A stretch of 64,000 bases of DNA from positions 56,846 to 120,845 of the IMG/VR virus record IMGVR_UViG_3300030001_000223. One strand, 5' to 3'. Below, one piece after another: positions 24,410-32,969 of the stretch. This DNA comes from a virus. A program made the position numbers and the translations under genes. The stretch's first letter is position 1; the number at the start of each line of letters is the position of its first letter. The notes beneath the pieces are model-generated. The model did no database searches. It was not told where the DNA came from and was given only the letters and a program-made list of their open reading frames with translations.

Positions 24410-25012
24410 ATGGAAGAAAAAGATTTAAGACAAAAAGATACTATATCAATAGAGTTTAATCAAGAATTACTTGAAGAATGGACAAAGATTTATTTTAAAA
24501 AACATCCTAGAGCTAAAAATAAACCAATAAATTCTCCCGTTCATGAGAGTTTAAATATATGGACAATAATGAGAAGACCAATGGCAAATTCTTTGAAACA
24601 AAAATGGAAAGATTTTGGAAAGTTTGTTATAGAAAAAAATGGATTATTAGACTTAGGAATAAAAAAATGTAAATGTAAATACATAGCACATAAATCATAT
24701 GTTAATTCAAAAAGAAGGATGGATTGTGATAATATAGTGCCTAAATTTATTTTAGACTCACTTACATCAGAGTGTACAGGCGTATTGGTTGATGATTCTT
24801 GTGATTGTATAGAAGAATTAACTATTAAAATTATACAAGAAAAAAATATAAAAGATTATAGCGAGATTATTTTATATGATTGTGAGTATGATAAAGAATT
24901 AATGTTCAAAACAAGAGAAATTGAACTTAATAAGATACGCAAAAAAGAACAGACTATGGCTGAAAAGAAAACTAAGAAAAAGACAGTTAGTAAAAGTAAG
25001 AAGGTGAAATAA
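24410..25012 (+). CDS. rusA: RusA-family Holliday-junction resolvase
   Basis: A 200-residue protein whose ATG follows AAAGGAATTGATAAATATT. The RusA signature is clear around residues 100-135: KRRMDCDN, then FILDSL and GVLVDDSCDCIEEL, giving the conserved Asp residues that bind metal (MDCDN, VDD). The C-terminus is a long Lys-rich tail (KKTKKKTVSKSKKVK), probably for DNA binding and not usual in short RusA proteins. It resolves recombination and replication junctions. Another open frame continues in phase after the TAA. Confidence 0.85.
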   Translation: MEEKDLRQKDTISIEFNQELLEEWTKIYFKKHPRAKNKPINSPVHESLNIWTIMRRPMANSLKQKWKDFGKFVIEKNGLLDLGIKKCKCKYIAHKSYVNSKRRMDCDNIVPKFILDSLTSECTGVLVDDSCDCIEELTIKIIQEKNIKDYSEIILYDCEYDKELMFKTREIELNKIRKKEQTMAEKKTKKKTVSKSKKVK

Positions 25013-25015
25013 ACA

Positions 25016-25195
25016 ATTAATTCAAATAAACAGATTACTAGAGAATACTTAGCTAATCCATTTAGTAATGTGTCTTACCATGAAAGATTAGTTATGGCTG
25101 GAGCAATTGATTTAACTGATAATTGCTTTGTTCAAGATTTAGGTAATGGTTATTGTAGGATGGTTGCTATAGATGAGAGTAAGTTAGTTAAATAA
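25016..25195 (+). CDS. 59-residue gene with non-standard start, in phase after rusA
   Basis: The frame continues directly from rusA through TAA and is open for 59 codons with convincing protein-like sequence (REYLANPFSNVSYHERLVMAGAIDL). There is no ATG, GTG or TTG before the coding-like part. AAGGTG (25001-25006) lies about nine bases before an ATT at 25016, so ATT initiation is one explanation; readthrough of the rusA TAA or a lost start are others. The stop overlaps the repeated dyad (TAATAAATTAA). No domain recognised. Confidence 0.5.
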   Translation: MNSNKQITREYLANPFSNVSYHERLVMAGAIDLTDNCFVQDLGNGYCRMVAIDESKLVK

Positions 25196-25217
25196 TAAAT
25201 TAAATGGAGTGAGAATT

Positions 25218-25394
25218 ATGAATAAGAAAATAGTACATAGCTATATTGATGCAGACCGTCTTATGAAGGATGGTTTTATTTGCCATGGTGTAGATAGAGA
25301 TATTAAAGATAATACAAAATTAGTGTTCTTCTTTGATTATGCAAATGAAGTAATTAATAAATTAAAAGAATACGAAACGAATAAAAAGTTTTAA
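25218..25394 (+). CDS. Small hypothetical protein
   Basis: A 58-residue soluble protein behind TGGAGTGAGAATT, starting MNKKIVHSYIDAD. It contains RLMKDGFICHGVDR and ends EYETNKKF. Charged, no membrane span, no recognised domain. It sits between rusA and the endonuclease gene, 22 bases before the latter, so probably in the same operon. Confidence 0.6.
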   Translation: MNKKIVHSYIDADRLMKDGFICHGVDRDIKDNTKLVFFFDYANEVINKLKEYETNKKF

Positions 25395-25416
25395 AATTGA
25401 AAGGATGTAGATAGAA

Positions 25417-26493
25417 ATGGGAAAAAGATATCAAAAGGAAGAATTAATACAATTATTTAAACAATATGTTGATAAAAATGGAATACCTAAAAGAACAAAG
25501 GATGCTTTTAAAAGCAAAAATGGATTAGCATCATGGGATACATATCAAAAAATAGTAGGTATAAAAACAATATTAGAATTAGTAGACATATGTAATATTA
25601 TAATCTCTGAAAAAGAAAGATTAGATTTATTGTTTCGAGGTGGTCAAGGTAGGAACTATACAAAAAATGAAGTTATTGAAAGAATTCATATACTACACAA
25701 TAGATTAAATAGAGACTTATATTATGATGATTTTAGAAATCCACAACCTGATGAAATAGGAATAGCTACTATTAGAAGGCATTGGAAAACAATGAATGAT
25801 ATGAAAAAAGAGCTAAATCTAAATATTGTTCAAGAAAATATGATAGAAAAACATGTAGATTTTGAAGCAATAATAGAAGATATACAAAAAGTTGCAAATG
25901 AAATATATGAATCTGAAAATAGAAAATTGCTAATGATGAAAGATTTTAATAAATTATCAATAGTTAATAGTAATACTATATGGAAACAATGCAAAGATAA
26001 TAATACAACATTAGATAACGAGTTAAATAAAATAGGATTCAAATTACAAGATTGTGGTCGAGGAATGAATTTTAAATATAAAGATGGAGAAATGACAGCA
26101 TCTAATTATGAATATTTATTTACTAATAAACTTAGGGCATTGGGATATAACTATAATACCAACTATAAAAGAGATATAAAATATAGAGAATTTATAATAG
26201 ATTATAATAATTTAATGAATTGTGATTATGTTATTACTATTAATAATAATCTATTATATATAGAATTAGCTGGCATGTTAGAAGAATATGAAAAGGAGTA
26301 TAAATCAGATAATATACTTAATATTAAAAGTAAATCTAAAAAATTATATGCAGAGAAACTTAAACTAAAAGAAAATATGTTTATCGAAAATGGTCTAAAT
26401 TATTTCATTTTATTTCCTAGTGATTTAAAAGAAGATAATTTAGATTTTTTATTTGAAAATAAATTAAATATACAACGAAAGGATGCGATTTAG
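25417..26493 (+). CDS. Homing-type endonuclease with DNA-binding repeats and nuclease-fold C-terminus
   Basis: A 358-residue protein. The first 240 residues contain three or four repeats of a helical unit ending in an aromatic/Lys pattern (YQKEELIQLFKQYVDKNG, YTKNEVIERIHILHNRLNRD, and a weaker third), as in DNA-binding arms of phage-encoded endonucleases. The end has a PD-(D/E)xK/VSR-like core: YEYLFTNKLRALGYNY, DYVI, LLYIELAGM, then a Lys-rich helix and YFILFPSDL. Metal-binding Asp and Glu are present. It lies two bases before recombinase 2. Homing is the best guess; a recombinase-linked nuclease is possible. Confidence 0.6.
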   Translation: MGKRYQKEELIQLFKQYVDKNGIPKRTKDAFKSKNGLASWDTYQKIVGIKTILELVDICNIIISEKERLDLLFRGGQGRNYTKNEVIERIHILHNRLNRDLYYDDFRNPQPDEIGIATIRRHWKTMNDMKKELNLNIVQENMIEKHVDFEAIIEDIQKVANEIYESENRKLLMMKDFNKLSIVNSNTIWKQCKDNNTTLDNELNKIGFKLQDCGRGMNFKYKDGEMTASNYEYLFTNKLRALGYNYNTNYKRDIKYREFIIDYNNLMNCDYVITINNNLLYIELAGMLEEYEKEYKSDNILNIKSKSKKLYAEKLKLKENMFIENGLNYFILFPSDLKEDNLDFLFENKLNIQRKDAI

Positions 26494-26495
26494 TT

Positions 26496-27578
26496 ATGGC
26501 AAGAGAAACAATAAAAGTATTCACAACAAATGAAGAAGAAATAAAAGCTATTCTTCCTTCAAATTTAGAATTGATGGAGGATTTTTTAAATTACTTAGAG
26601 ACAACTGACCATGCAGAAACAACTATAACGGTATATAAAAATAATTTAGACATTTTCTTTGTTTATTTAATGAAAAATGAGAAAAATATAGACTTTGTAA
26701 ACTTGAAAAAGAGACATGTAATGAACTTTCAAAATTATATGGTTAAAAACAATCTATCTCCATCACGTATTAAAAATATCAAAAGTACTTTATCTTCTCT
26801 AAGTTTATTTATTGAGAGCGTATTAGACGAAGAAACTAAGTGGGAAAATTTTAGAAATATAATAAATAAGATTCCAGCACCAAATAAAAGAGAAGTCCGA
26901 GAAAAAACTATTCTTAGTGATGAAGAATGTCAAATTTTATTGGATTATTTAATAGAAAATAAAAAATATCAACAAGCATGTGCTTTTGCTCTCGGATTTG
27001 CATCAGGAAGAAGAAAATCAGAACTCTTGCGTTTCAAAAGAAGCTATATAACTGAAGATAATTTACAATTTGGTTCATTATATAAGTCTCCTGAAAAAAT
27101 TAAAACTAAAGGAGCAGGTGTTGCAGGAAAACCACTTTTTGTTTATATACTTAAAACTAAATTCAAACCCTATTTTGATTTATGGATGGAAGAAAGAAAG
27201 AGACTAGGAGTTCCAGATGAAATTGATGAAATATTTGTAAATAAAAGAAAAGGTATTTGGTATCCAGCAAAAATATCTTTATTGGATTCATATGCTACTA
27301 ATTTTACTAAATTATTAAATAAAGATTTCTATTTTCACTGCTTAAGACATCAATTTACAAGTTCACTTGAATCTAGTAAAATACCTGCTTCGGTCATAAA
27401 AGACATAATTGGCTGGGAAAATATTAGTATGGTATCACTTTATTCGGACAATGATCTCAGTAGTAAATTAGGAGATTATTTTTCAAAAGATGGAATTAAA
27501 GAAGTCAAACAGGGTTCTTTAAGTGATTTAGGTAATGAAGAATCTGAATCTAGTTCATTTGGTGGCAATAGATTCTAA
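26496..27578 (+). CDS. Tyrosine recombinase 2 with Trp in the second His position
   Basis: A 360-residue protein with an N-terminal core-binding domain (about 25-110) and a catalytic domain: R172/R173 (SGRRKSEL), K205 (IKTKGAG), H281 and R284 (HCLRHQ), W307 (GWENISMV) and Y316 (SLYSDN). The His usually found before Tyr is Trp, a tolerated change in some recombinases. A Ser-rich C-terminal tail follows Tyr. It starts behind GAAAGGATG, coupled to the endonuclease gene. It is not closely similar to recombinase 1, so two recombination systems coexist. Confidence 0.88.
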   Translation: MARETIKVFTTNEEEIKAILPSNLELMEDFLNYLETTDHAETTITVYKNNLDIFFVYLMKNEKNIDFVNLKKRHVMNFQNYMVKNNLSPSRIKNIKSTLSSLSLFIESVLDEETKWENFRNIINKIPAPNKREVREKTILSDEECQILLDYLIENKKYQQACAFALGFASGRRKSELLRFKRSYITEDNLQFGSLYKSPEKIKTKGAGVAGKPLFVYILKTKFKPYFDLWMEERKRLGVPDEIDEIFVNKRKGIWYPAKISLLDSYATNFTKLLNKDFYFHCLRHQFTSSLESSKIPASVIKDIIGWENISMVSLYSDNDLSSKLGDYFSKDGIKEVKQGSLSDLGNEESESSSFGGNRF

Positions 27579-27646
27579 TTCCATTTGAAAAAAGTAGCAT
27601 TAACGAGTATTCAAGAGTATAAGCGAGTTTAAAAATATAAAATCCA

Positions 27647-27849
27647 AATTTATGCATATATAACTACATAAATTCAAATAATGCACTCTGAAATGCATAA
27701 ATGAACATAAAACCAATCTCATAGTCAATCAAATGAGTCCAATAACAACCTAGTAAAAAGACTATGAGATTAATTCCTACTAATTAAACAAAATAAAATA
27801 TAAAAGGTAAAATATTGTAGAAATAAAATCAATGAAAAATATCTACAAT
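27647..27849. repeat. Cluster of three perfect inverted repeats after recombinase 2
   Basis: The 346-base gap 27579-27924 holds no gene. It carries AATTTATG/CATAAATT (27647-27674), a 12-bp pair AATCTCATAGTC/GACTATGAGATT (27715-27771) and ATTGTAGA/TCTACAAT (27814-27849), all perfect. None has a T-run. Attachment or arm-binding sites for the recombinase, or an RNA, are possible. Confidence 0.45.
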
Positions 27850-27924
27850 AATAATATAACCAAAACTAAAATAATCATACATAGTTATAATATTTAAAAT
27901 CAAAAGAAAGGATGTGCTTTTTAA

Positions 27925-28134
27925 ATGATTGAAACAACTAATAAAGATTTAATCCAATTATTAAAAACTCAAATAAGAATTAGAGATGATAAGAATATGC
28001 TACTTGAAAAAGATAAAGAAGAACTTTCAATTTCTCTGAATTCATGTAAACAAAAATATAAGAAAATAATAATAACTATTCTATCATTTACAATTCTTTC
28101 ACTTATTTTAAACGCATATCTCTTACTATATTAA
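27925..28134 (+). CDS. Small coiled-coil protein with C-terminal membrane anchor
   Basis: A 69-residue protein behind AGAAAGGATG. Residues 1-45 are a charged heptad-like helix; residues 47-69 (KIIITILSFTILSLILNAY) are a hydrophobic span ending in Tyr. Signal-anchor at the wrong end for secretion, so a tail-anchored protein. Next to another one-span protein, so the pair could act at the membrane, perhaps in lysis; not proven. Confidence 0.65.
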   Translation: MIETTNKDLIQLLKTQIRIRDDKNMLLEKDKEELSISLNSCKQKYKKIIITILSFTILSLILNAYLLLY

Positions 28135-28216
28135 AAATCATAAAATACTAAAGAAAAATAATCTTAAGAAAGGATAGTGATTAATCAAAATAAACAAGCG
28201 AAAGGAATGATTTACG

Positions 28217-28618
28217 ATGGATTTTGCAGGACTAAGTACTTTAATAAATGAACATGGACTAGCAGTTGTATTACTATTATTATGTGTTTGGGGGATTTTT
28301 ACAACAATATCTCCGTATATTAAAAATAAGTTAAATAAGAGAGTAGAAAATGATGATAAATTAGAAGATAATATACATAAAGAATATTTTAAAATGACAA
28401 AAGAAACAAAAGAAATGAATAAACAATTCATGTCAGAATTAAAGACAATAAATATTACTAATCAACAGATTAGTGCAACCAATGAACTTTTGGCAAAAAG
28501 TAATAGTAAGCTATTAGAGTCATTAGATAGTAGAATATCTACTCTTGAAGATACTACTGATGAGATTGGAAAAACAGTTGAAAAGATTAATACTAAAGTT
28601 GATATAATGTTAAAATAA
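28217..28618 (+). CDS. One-span coiled-coil membrane protein (BhlA/XhlA-like)
   Basis: A 133-residue protein with an N-terminal hydrophobic span (about 13-33, GLAVVLLLLCVWGIFTTI) followed by about 95 residues of charged coiled coil (TKETKEMNKQFMSELK...STLEDTTDEIGKTVEKI). This shape matches BhlA/UviB or XhlA-type holin-associated proteins. The start follows GAAAGGAATGATTTACG. No endolysin lies in the window, so the lysis assignment is tentative. Confidence 0.6.
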   Translation: MDFAGLSTLINEHGLAVVLLLLCVWGIFTTISPYIKNKLNKRVENDDKLEDNIHKEYFKMTKETKEMNKQFMSELKTINITNQQISATNELLAKSNSKLLESLDSRISTLEDTTDEIGKTVEKINTKVDIMLK

Positions 28619-28734
28619 AAAGAAGTTAACTTTTATAAGCAAACTTCCCTCATAGGATATAAACAACAACCAAATACTAATTTATATCTCTAATTTAAAT
28701 AATACCACTAAAGTAAATTAAAGTCAATATAAAT

Positions 28735-28770
28735 AAAAAAGAGTAACTTAAAACCAATAAAAGTTACTCT
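28735..28770 (-). terminator. Terminator for the leftward arm
   Basis: Read on the - strand, AGAGTAACTT and AAGTTACTCT form a perfect 10-bp stem followed by TTTTTT. It would stop leftward transcription of the replication arm before it enters the + strand genes. The 28619-28960 gap holds this and the opposing terminator, but no gene. Confidence 0.85.
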
Positions 28771-28878
28771 AAATTCAATAATATATTAACCTGTGAGAAA
28801 AATATACTATTGATTAGTTCCAACTAAATTATATAACAAAGGTAATAATAATTATACAGGTAAATAAATACAATTTAT

Positions 28879-28944
28879 AAGGGGATATATCATATTTATT
28901 ACACATTCATTTGTGTTTTGTTTTGATATATCCCCTTATTTTTT
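28879..28944 (+). terminator. Terminator for the rightward arm
   Basis: AAGGGGATATATCA and TGATATATCCCCTT form a perfect 14-bp stem with a 32-nt loop, followed by ATTTTTT on the + strand. It stops rightward transcription coming from the recombinase and membrane-protein genes. The two terminators are crossed (each lies beyond the other), a usual shape at convergent ends. Confidence 0.85.
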
Positions 28945-28960
28945 CGCTTTTACAAAATAT

Positions 28961-29047
28961 TTAATGCTTAACAATATATAGGATAGTTCTTGAAGATTCT
29001 ATAATAGCCATTATGGTTACTATTGTTAATATATAATATGCGTTCAT
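28961..29047 (-). CDS. 28-residue membrane micropeptide
   Basis: An ATG preceded by GGAGGAGAATGAAT opens a 28-codon frame whose first 18 residues are hydrophobic (NAYYILTIVTIMAII), then ESSRTILYIVKH. A dyad-like sequence (TTTAATAAATTATA) lies upstream of the ribosome-binding site. The very strong ribosome-binding site argues that it is translated. Could be a membrane toxin-like or regulatory peptide; no homologue recognised. Confidence 0.5.
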   Translation of the reverse strand: MNAYYILTIVTIMAIIESSRTILYIVKH

Positions 29048-29118
29048 ATTCATTCTCCTCCTTATTTATACAATATAATTTATTAAATAGTTGGTAAAAT
29101 TATCCTTTTAATTGGACT

Positions 29119-29340
29119 TTAATTTTCGTCTCCTAATCTACCTAAAGTTAATCCAGTATCGTTAGTTTCACCACAATGTGAACATATAACATATGGATAA
29201 CCCATTTCTACTGAAGATGTTGATATTCTAGTTTCATTATATCCATTACACTTACCACAAATATATTTTATCTTAGGTGATTTTCCAAATAACATTGATA
29301 AACTTACATTCAACATAGACAAATCTTTAACTTTAACCAT
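29119..29340 (-). CDS. Small zinc-ribbon protein
   Basis: A 73-residue protein with CGKC and CSHC spaced 21 residues apart (about 28-55), a zinc ribbon. It overlaps the thyX stop (TAATG), so it is translationally coupled. The zinc ribbon suggests nucleic-acid or protein contact. No catalytic motif. Confidence 0.7.
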   Translation of the reverse strand: MVKVKDLSMLNVSLSMLFGKSPKIKYICGKCNGYNETRISTSSVEMGYPYVICSHCGETNDTGLTLGRLGDEN

Positions 29341-29939
29341 TATTTATCCTCCTTATCAATAACTATTTGTAATCTATCACCTATATAATCCTTACGCCAT
29401 TGTTTATACTTAGGAGTATTGCATCTTCCAACTCCATTATTACAAGGTGTTATTTCTCTACAAAACCCAGAATAAACACATTCAGGAACACAATTATCAT
29501 ATAAAGGTCTATCTATCGTTTTTAATACTTTTAAAACATCATTCCATACATCTTGTGCTTTTATATCTGCCTGTCCACAAATACGCTTTTTGCTTACATT
29601 TATAAATGCTTGAGCATTGAGTGTTATATCCATATTAACTAATTCACCCTGTCTTCTATCATCTCTATTGCCTTCATATTCTATTCTATCTTCTCGTTGT
29701 GTGCTTACATATGGAGTGTATCCTATACTATGACGTACAAAGTGAGTAGCCACCCAACTTCTTATTCCTCTGATTTGAATATTAAACCATTTATCTCTTA
29801 TTGGACTATGTTCTGATTTATAAATATTTTCCATAAAAGTAACACTAGGTTCTTTTTCTAGACCTTCTTTCCAAACTGTGACTCTACATCTATTTAATAC
29901 TTCTTGATTATTTGTTAGTTCTCTCACTGTTATATTCAT
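29340..29939 (-). CDS. thyX: Divergent ThyX-like flavin-dependent thymidylate synthase
   Basis: A 199-residue protein. The ThyX motif region is seen at about 65-90: HFVRHSIGYTPYVSTQREDR, a variant of RHRxxSxNxxSxR, with the flanking N-terminal SEHSPIRDKWF (SxxHx(S/T)P element). ThyX makes dTMP from dUMP with FAD and methylene-THF. The C-terminus is Cys-rich (CVPECVYSGFC, CNNGVGRC), which is unusual. It fits with dUTPase, NrdJ and polymerase in the same arm. Motif drift means activity is likely but not certain. Confidence 0.75.
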   Translation of the reverse strand: MNITVRELTNNQEVLNRCRVTVWKEGLEKEPSVTFMENIYKSEHSPIRDKWFNIQIRGIRSWVATHFVRHSIGYTPYVSTQREDRIEYEGNRDDRRQGELVNMDITLNAQAFINVSKKRICGQADIKAQDVWNDVLKVLKTIDRPLYDNCVPECVYSGFCREITPCNNGVGRCNTPKYKQWRKDYIGDRLQIVIDKEDK

Positions 29940-29970
29940 ATTTTTAATTCTCCATTCTTATATTAATTTA

Positions 29971-30273
29971 TTATACGAATTTCTTATTGTTTTCTACCAT
30001 TGCATAACCTTTTACAACAATATCAAATTCTTCTTCAGTCCATCCACCCTCATTGTTGTTATTTGTAGTTTCTTTACTATTTTCATTTGATTTATTATGT
30101 AATTCATTTTTGTCATTTCTTAATTGTATAACTTCTTTTTGTAATTCTAATTTGTCTGCTTTAAGTAATTTATTTTCAAGCTTTAACCTATTAAGTTCTT
30201 TATATATCTCCATTAATGTTGGTTGTTCCTCTATTAATTTAAATTCCATCTTTTCTTCGCATACATTACTCAT
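29971..30273 (-). CDS. Coiled-coil protein
   Basis: A 100-residue protein. The ATG at 30273 follows GAGGGAGAGAATAAA. Residues about 15-60 form a Leu-rich coiled coil (LMEIYKELNRLKLENKLLKADK). An Asn-rich linker precedes a C-terminal WTEEEFDIVVKGYAMV segment resembling a SANT/Myb-like first helix. Possibly DNA-binding; no family assigned. A longer open frame upstream is not supported by the ribosome-binding site. Confidence 0.6.
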   Translation of the reverse strand: MSNVCEEKMEFKLIEEQPTLMEIYKELNRLKLENKLLKADKLELQKEVIQLRNDKNELHNKSNENSKETTNNNNEGGWTEEEFDIVVKGYAMVENNKKFV

Positions 30274-30326
30274 TTTATTCTCTCCCTCATAATTAATTAT
30301 TTTTATTATTATTATATTAATTTGTC

Positions 30327-30635
30327 TTAGTCCCATAAATCACAATAATATTCTGAAAATAAATTCATACCTTCTTCAAATCTTTTGTTTTCTTTATCTA
30401 AACTATTAGTGTTCCGATTATCTTTTAAATGGGCATCAAATGACCATATCATTTTATCTATTATTTGATGCCATTCTTCCATTCCACTTAATCTACATGG
30501 ATAACTCATTGTATTAATTTCTTTAAATTTTATTAATCTAGGCAATATGAATTTTGACAACGTATAATCCAAACTCCATACTTCACTATTTTGTATTTTT
30601 GATACGCCTTTTTTCTTTCTTAATCTTTTATTCAC
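30327..30635 (-). CDS. Conserved phage hypothetical protein
   Basis: A 102-residue protein with GTG start 10-12 bases after AAAGGATGTG. It contains WSLDYTLSKFILPRLIKFKE and EEWHQIIDKMIWSFD, a pattern I recall from phage proteins of unknown function in clostridial and enterococcal phages. The last part is acidic and aromatic. No enzymatic motif seen. Confidence 0.65.
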   Translation of the reverse strand: MNKRLRKKKGVSKIQNSEVWSLDYTLSKFILPRLIKFKEINTMSYPCRLSGMEEWHQIIDKMIWSFDAHLKDNRNTNSLDKENKRFEEGMNLFSEYYCDLWD

Positions 30636-30683
30636 TTATTTCACATCCTTTTAATATTTAACTTTTATGTTAATTTAATTTAT

Positions 30684-30851
30684 TTATTTTAGTCTAAACC
30701 AAGCTTTATAATAATTAATCTTACCCATATCTACTGGAACGTCATTCCATGTAACTCCATCATCTAAACTATATTCCAAAGAGTTACAATCGTCATTATG
30801 TTGTTTATATACTGTTTGATATCCACCTTTATATATTTTATCTTTTTGCAT
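30684..30851 (-). CDS. Small hypothetical protein
   Basis: A 55-residue protein behind AGAGGTGATATTA. Sequence MQKDKIYKGGYQTVYKQ...LEYSLDDGVTWNDVPV ends in FRLK. Two aromatic strands and an SLDDGVTW turn suggest a beta fold like sugar-binding or BNR-type motifs, but it is too short to classify. The TAA stop runs into AAATAAATTAAATT, a dyad copy. Confidence 0.6.
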   Translation of the reverse strand: MQKDKIYKGGYQTVYKQHNDDCNSLEYSLDDGVTWNDVPVDMGKINYYKAWFRLK

Positions 30852-30862
30852 TAATATCACCT

Positions 30863-32911
30863 CTAATTACCTTTTATTATTTGTAAGAATTCATCTTCAT
30901 TTATAATTGTTATATTACTTTTCCCACTTGCATTGTCATCCATAGCTTTCTTATCTTTGCCACTTTTAGACATATCATGTCCACAAATAAGGTACTGTAA
31001 AGATTTTTTGTAGCCCGTTTCCACTATAGCACCTAAACTTTCAAGTAGCTCTTTTAATTCTGCTTTCTTCATATTAAAACCACCAGTTGCATATAGTGTT
31101 TTACCTTGAAATGGTGTTTGTTGAGTTACAATAGTTTCTTTAGGTTTATCTTCAATGAATGTCAAATAACTTATTATTTCATTTACTTTGTTAATAATAT
31201 CTTTATCACCGAAGTATTCAACCATAGATTCTGATATTTTATCTCCAACATCTTCAATTTTTAATAATTCATTTTCATTAGTTGATATGATATTATTTAA
31301 ATTATTATTGAAGTGCAAACAGATATTCTTAGATGCTTTTTTACCTACATTTTCTATTCCAAGTGCGTATAAAAAACTACTTAATTTACATTCTTTACTT
31401 TTCTCAACAGCTTTAATTAAATTATCATACTTTTTAAGTCCAAACTTTGGTAATTTTATTAACTGTTCTTTATATTGTTCTAAGTTATAAATATCTTTAA
31501 TTGATTTTATAAAGCCTTTATCTATAAATTGTCTTAAAGTTTCCTTAGAAAACCCTATGATGTTAATAGCTTCTTTTCCAACATAATGAGATAATGCTTG
31601 TATTAACCTATCAGGACAACTATCATTAGTGCAGAATAAGAATCTAGTTGTTTTAGGTTGTCTTATTTCAACTGGACTACCACAACATGTACAAATAGTA
31701 GGATATATTATATCTTTAATATCTTCATTATTTAAACTTTCATCAACGATTCCTGTTACCTCTGGAATTACGTCATTGCTTCTTCTTATGAAAATTTCTG
31801 AGTTTATTTTAATTCTTTTTCTTTCAATATCATCAATATTATTTAAGGTTGCTTGTTTAACTGTAACTCCCATTAATTCTACTGGCTCTATTTTCGCTTT
31901 TGGGTTCAGTCTTCCATATCTAGAAACATTCCATTCTACATCTAAAAGTTTTGTAGTTGTCTCTTCTGCTTCGTACTTGTAAGCTAGAGAAAAACGTGGA
32001 AACTTTTCAGTATATCCCATTAAATTTCTTGTAGCTAAATCATTAATTGCAATTACGCAACCATCAATATCGTACGGAAGATTTAGTCTTTGTTCTTCTA
32101 TATTATCTATAGCTTTAATAATATCTTCATATGTATTACAAACAGTATAATCTGTTACTGGTAATCCTCTATAAGACATATAATCTAATTGTTGTTGATA
32201 AGTTTGAAAATCTTTTTCTATATTATTTAAATTATAAAAATATATCATCAATTTTCTTTTAGCAGTTTCTTTAGTATCTAAATTTCTAATTGCACCAGCG
32301 ACACTATTTCTGCAATTTTTTAATTGGTCTGTATATTTTTTATTGTATTCTATAAGAGCTTTCTTTGGCATAATGCATTCTCCATGTGGAGATAAGGAAT
32401 TTGTTAGTTTGTCATTATCTTTTAATTGTATAGGTAAGTTTATAATGGATTTTGATTGTTCTGTAACATTTTCTCCAATTATTCCATCTTTGCCTCTTGT
32501 AGAACCTTGTACAAAATTAATATTATCATAATCAGTTTCAACAGTGAGTCCATCATATTTCTTAGTTAAAATGTATTTTAATTGCGGTAATTTATTAGTA
32601 TGAGAACTATTATATTCTTTTATGAAATTTTCATTTTTAGTTAACCAATATTTTATTTCTTCAAATGAATTTGATTTATCTAATGACCATAGTTTAGTTT
32701 TTCTTTCTACTTTTTCAAATCCTTCTAATATTTCACCACCTACTTTTTGAGTAGGACTGTTTGGTAATATATTTTTCATTTCTTTTTCTAGTTTAATTAA
32801 TTTATCATATTCATCGTCCCATTCCTTATCACCTACTGATGGATTGTCTAAGCTGTAATACTCATAATTCCACCTGTTTAGTTTTTCAATAAGTTCTAAC
32901 ATCTCTTCCAT
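30863..32911 (-). CDS. ligA: NAD-dependent DNA ligase
   Basis: A 682-residue, full-length LigA. Order: Ia domain (NYEYYSLDNPSVGDKEWD), adenylation domain with KYDG (K118 in TKKYDG), GSTRGKDG, OB fold, a four-Cys zinc finger (CTCCG then CTNDSC), HhH repeats and a C-terminal BRCT domain (LYATGGFNMKKAELKELL... about 600-682). It seals nicks using NAD+. Transcription probably comes from a strong promoter at 33015-33065 through a hairpin leader. The start follows AAGGAGATAGAGAAAA. Confidence 0.97.
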   Translation of the reverse strand: MEEMLELIEKLNRWNYEYYSLDNPSVGDKEWDDEYDKLIKLEKEMKNILPNSPTQKVGGEILEGFEKVERKTKLWSLDKSNSFEEIKYWLTKNENFIKEYNSSHTNKLPQLKYILTKKYDGLTVETDYDNINFVQGSTRGKDGIIGENVTEQSKSIINLPIQLKDNDKLTNSLSPHGECIMPKKALIEYNKKYTDQLKNCRNSVAGAIRNLDTKETAKRKLMIYFYNLNNIEKDFQTYQQQLDYMSYRGLPVTDYTVCNTYEDIIKAIDNIEEQRLNLPYDIDGCVIAINDLATRNLMGYTEKFPRFSLAYKYEAEETTTKLLDVEWNVSRYGRLNPKAKIEPVELMGVTVKQATLNNIDDIERKRIKINSEIFIRRSNDVIPEVTGIVDESLNNEDIKDIIYPTICTCCGSPVEIRQPKTTRFLFCTNDSCPDRLIQALSHYVGKEAINIIGFSKETLRQFIDKGFIKSIKDIYNLEQYKEQLIKLPKFGLKKYDNLIKAVEKSKECKLSSFLYALGIENVGKKASKNICLHFNNNLNNIISTNENELLKIEDVGDKISESMVEYFGDKDIINKVNEIISYLTFIEDKPKETIVTQQTPFQGKTLYATGGFNMKKAELKELLESLGAIVETGYKKSLQYLICGHDMSKSGKDKKAMDDNASGKSNITIINEDEFLQIIKGN

Positions 32912-32969
32912 TTTTCTCTATCTCCTTCATTATATTAATTTGTTAATAATTGTATTATGTAATATAATC

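Noticed and set aside
28174-28252. GTG-started 24-codon frame overlapping the BhlA-like gene start
   Set aside because: It runs mainly through the ribosome-binding site and beginning of the real gene; composition is not convincing.
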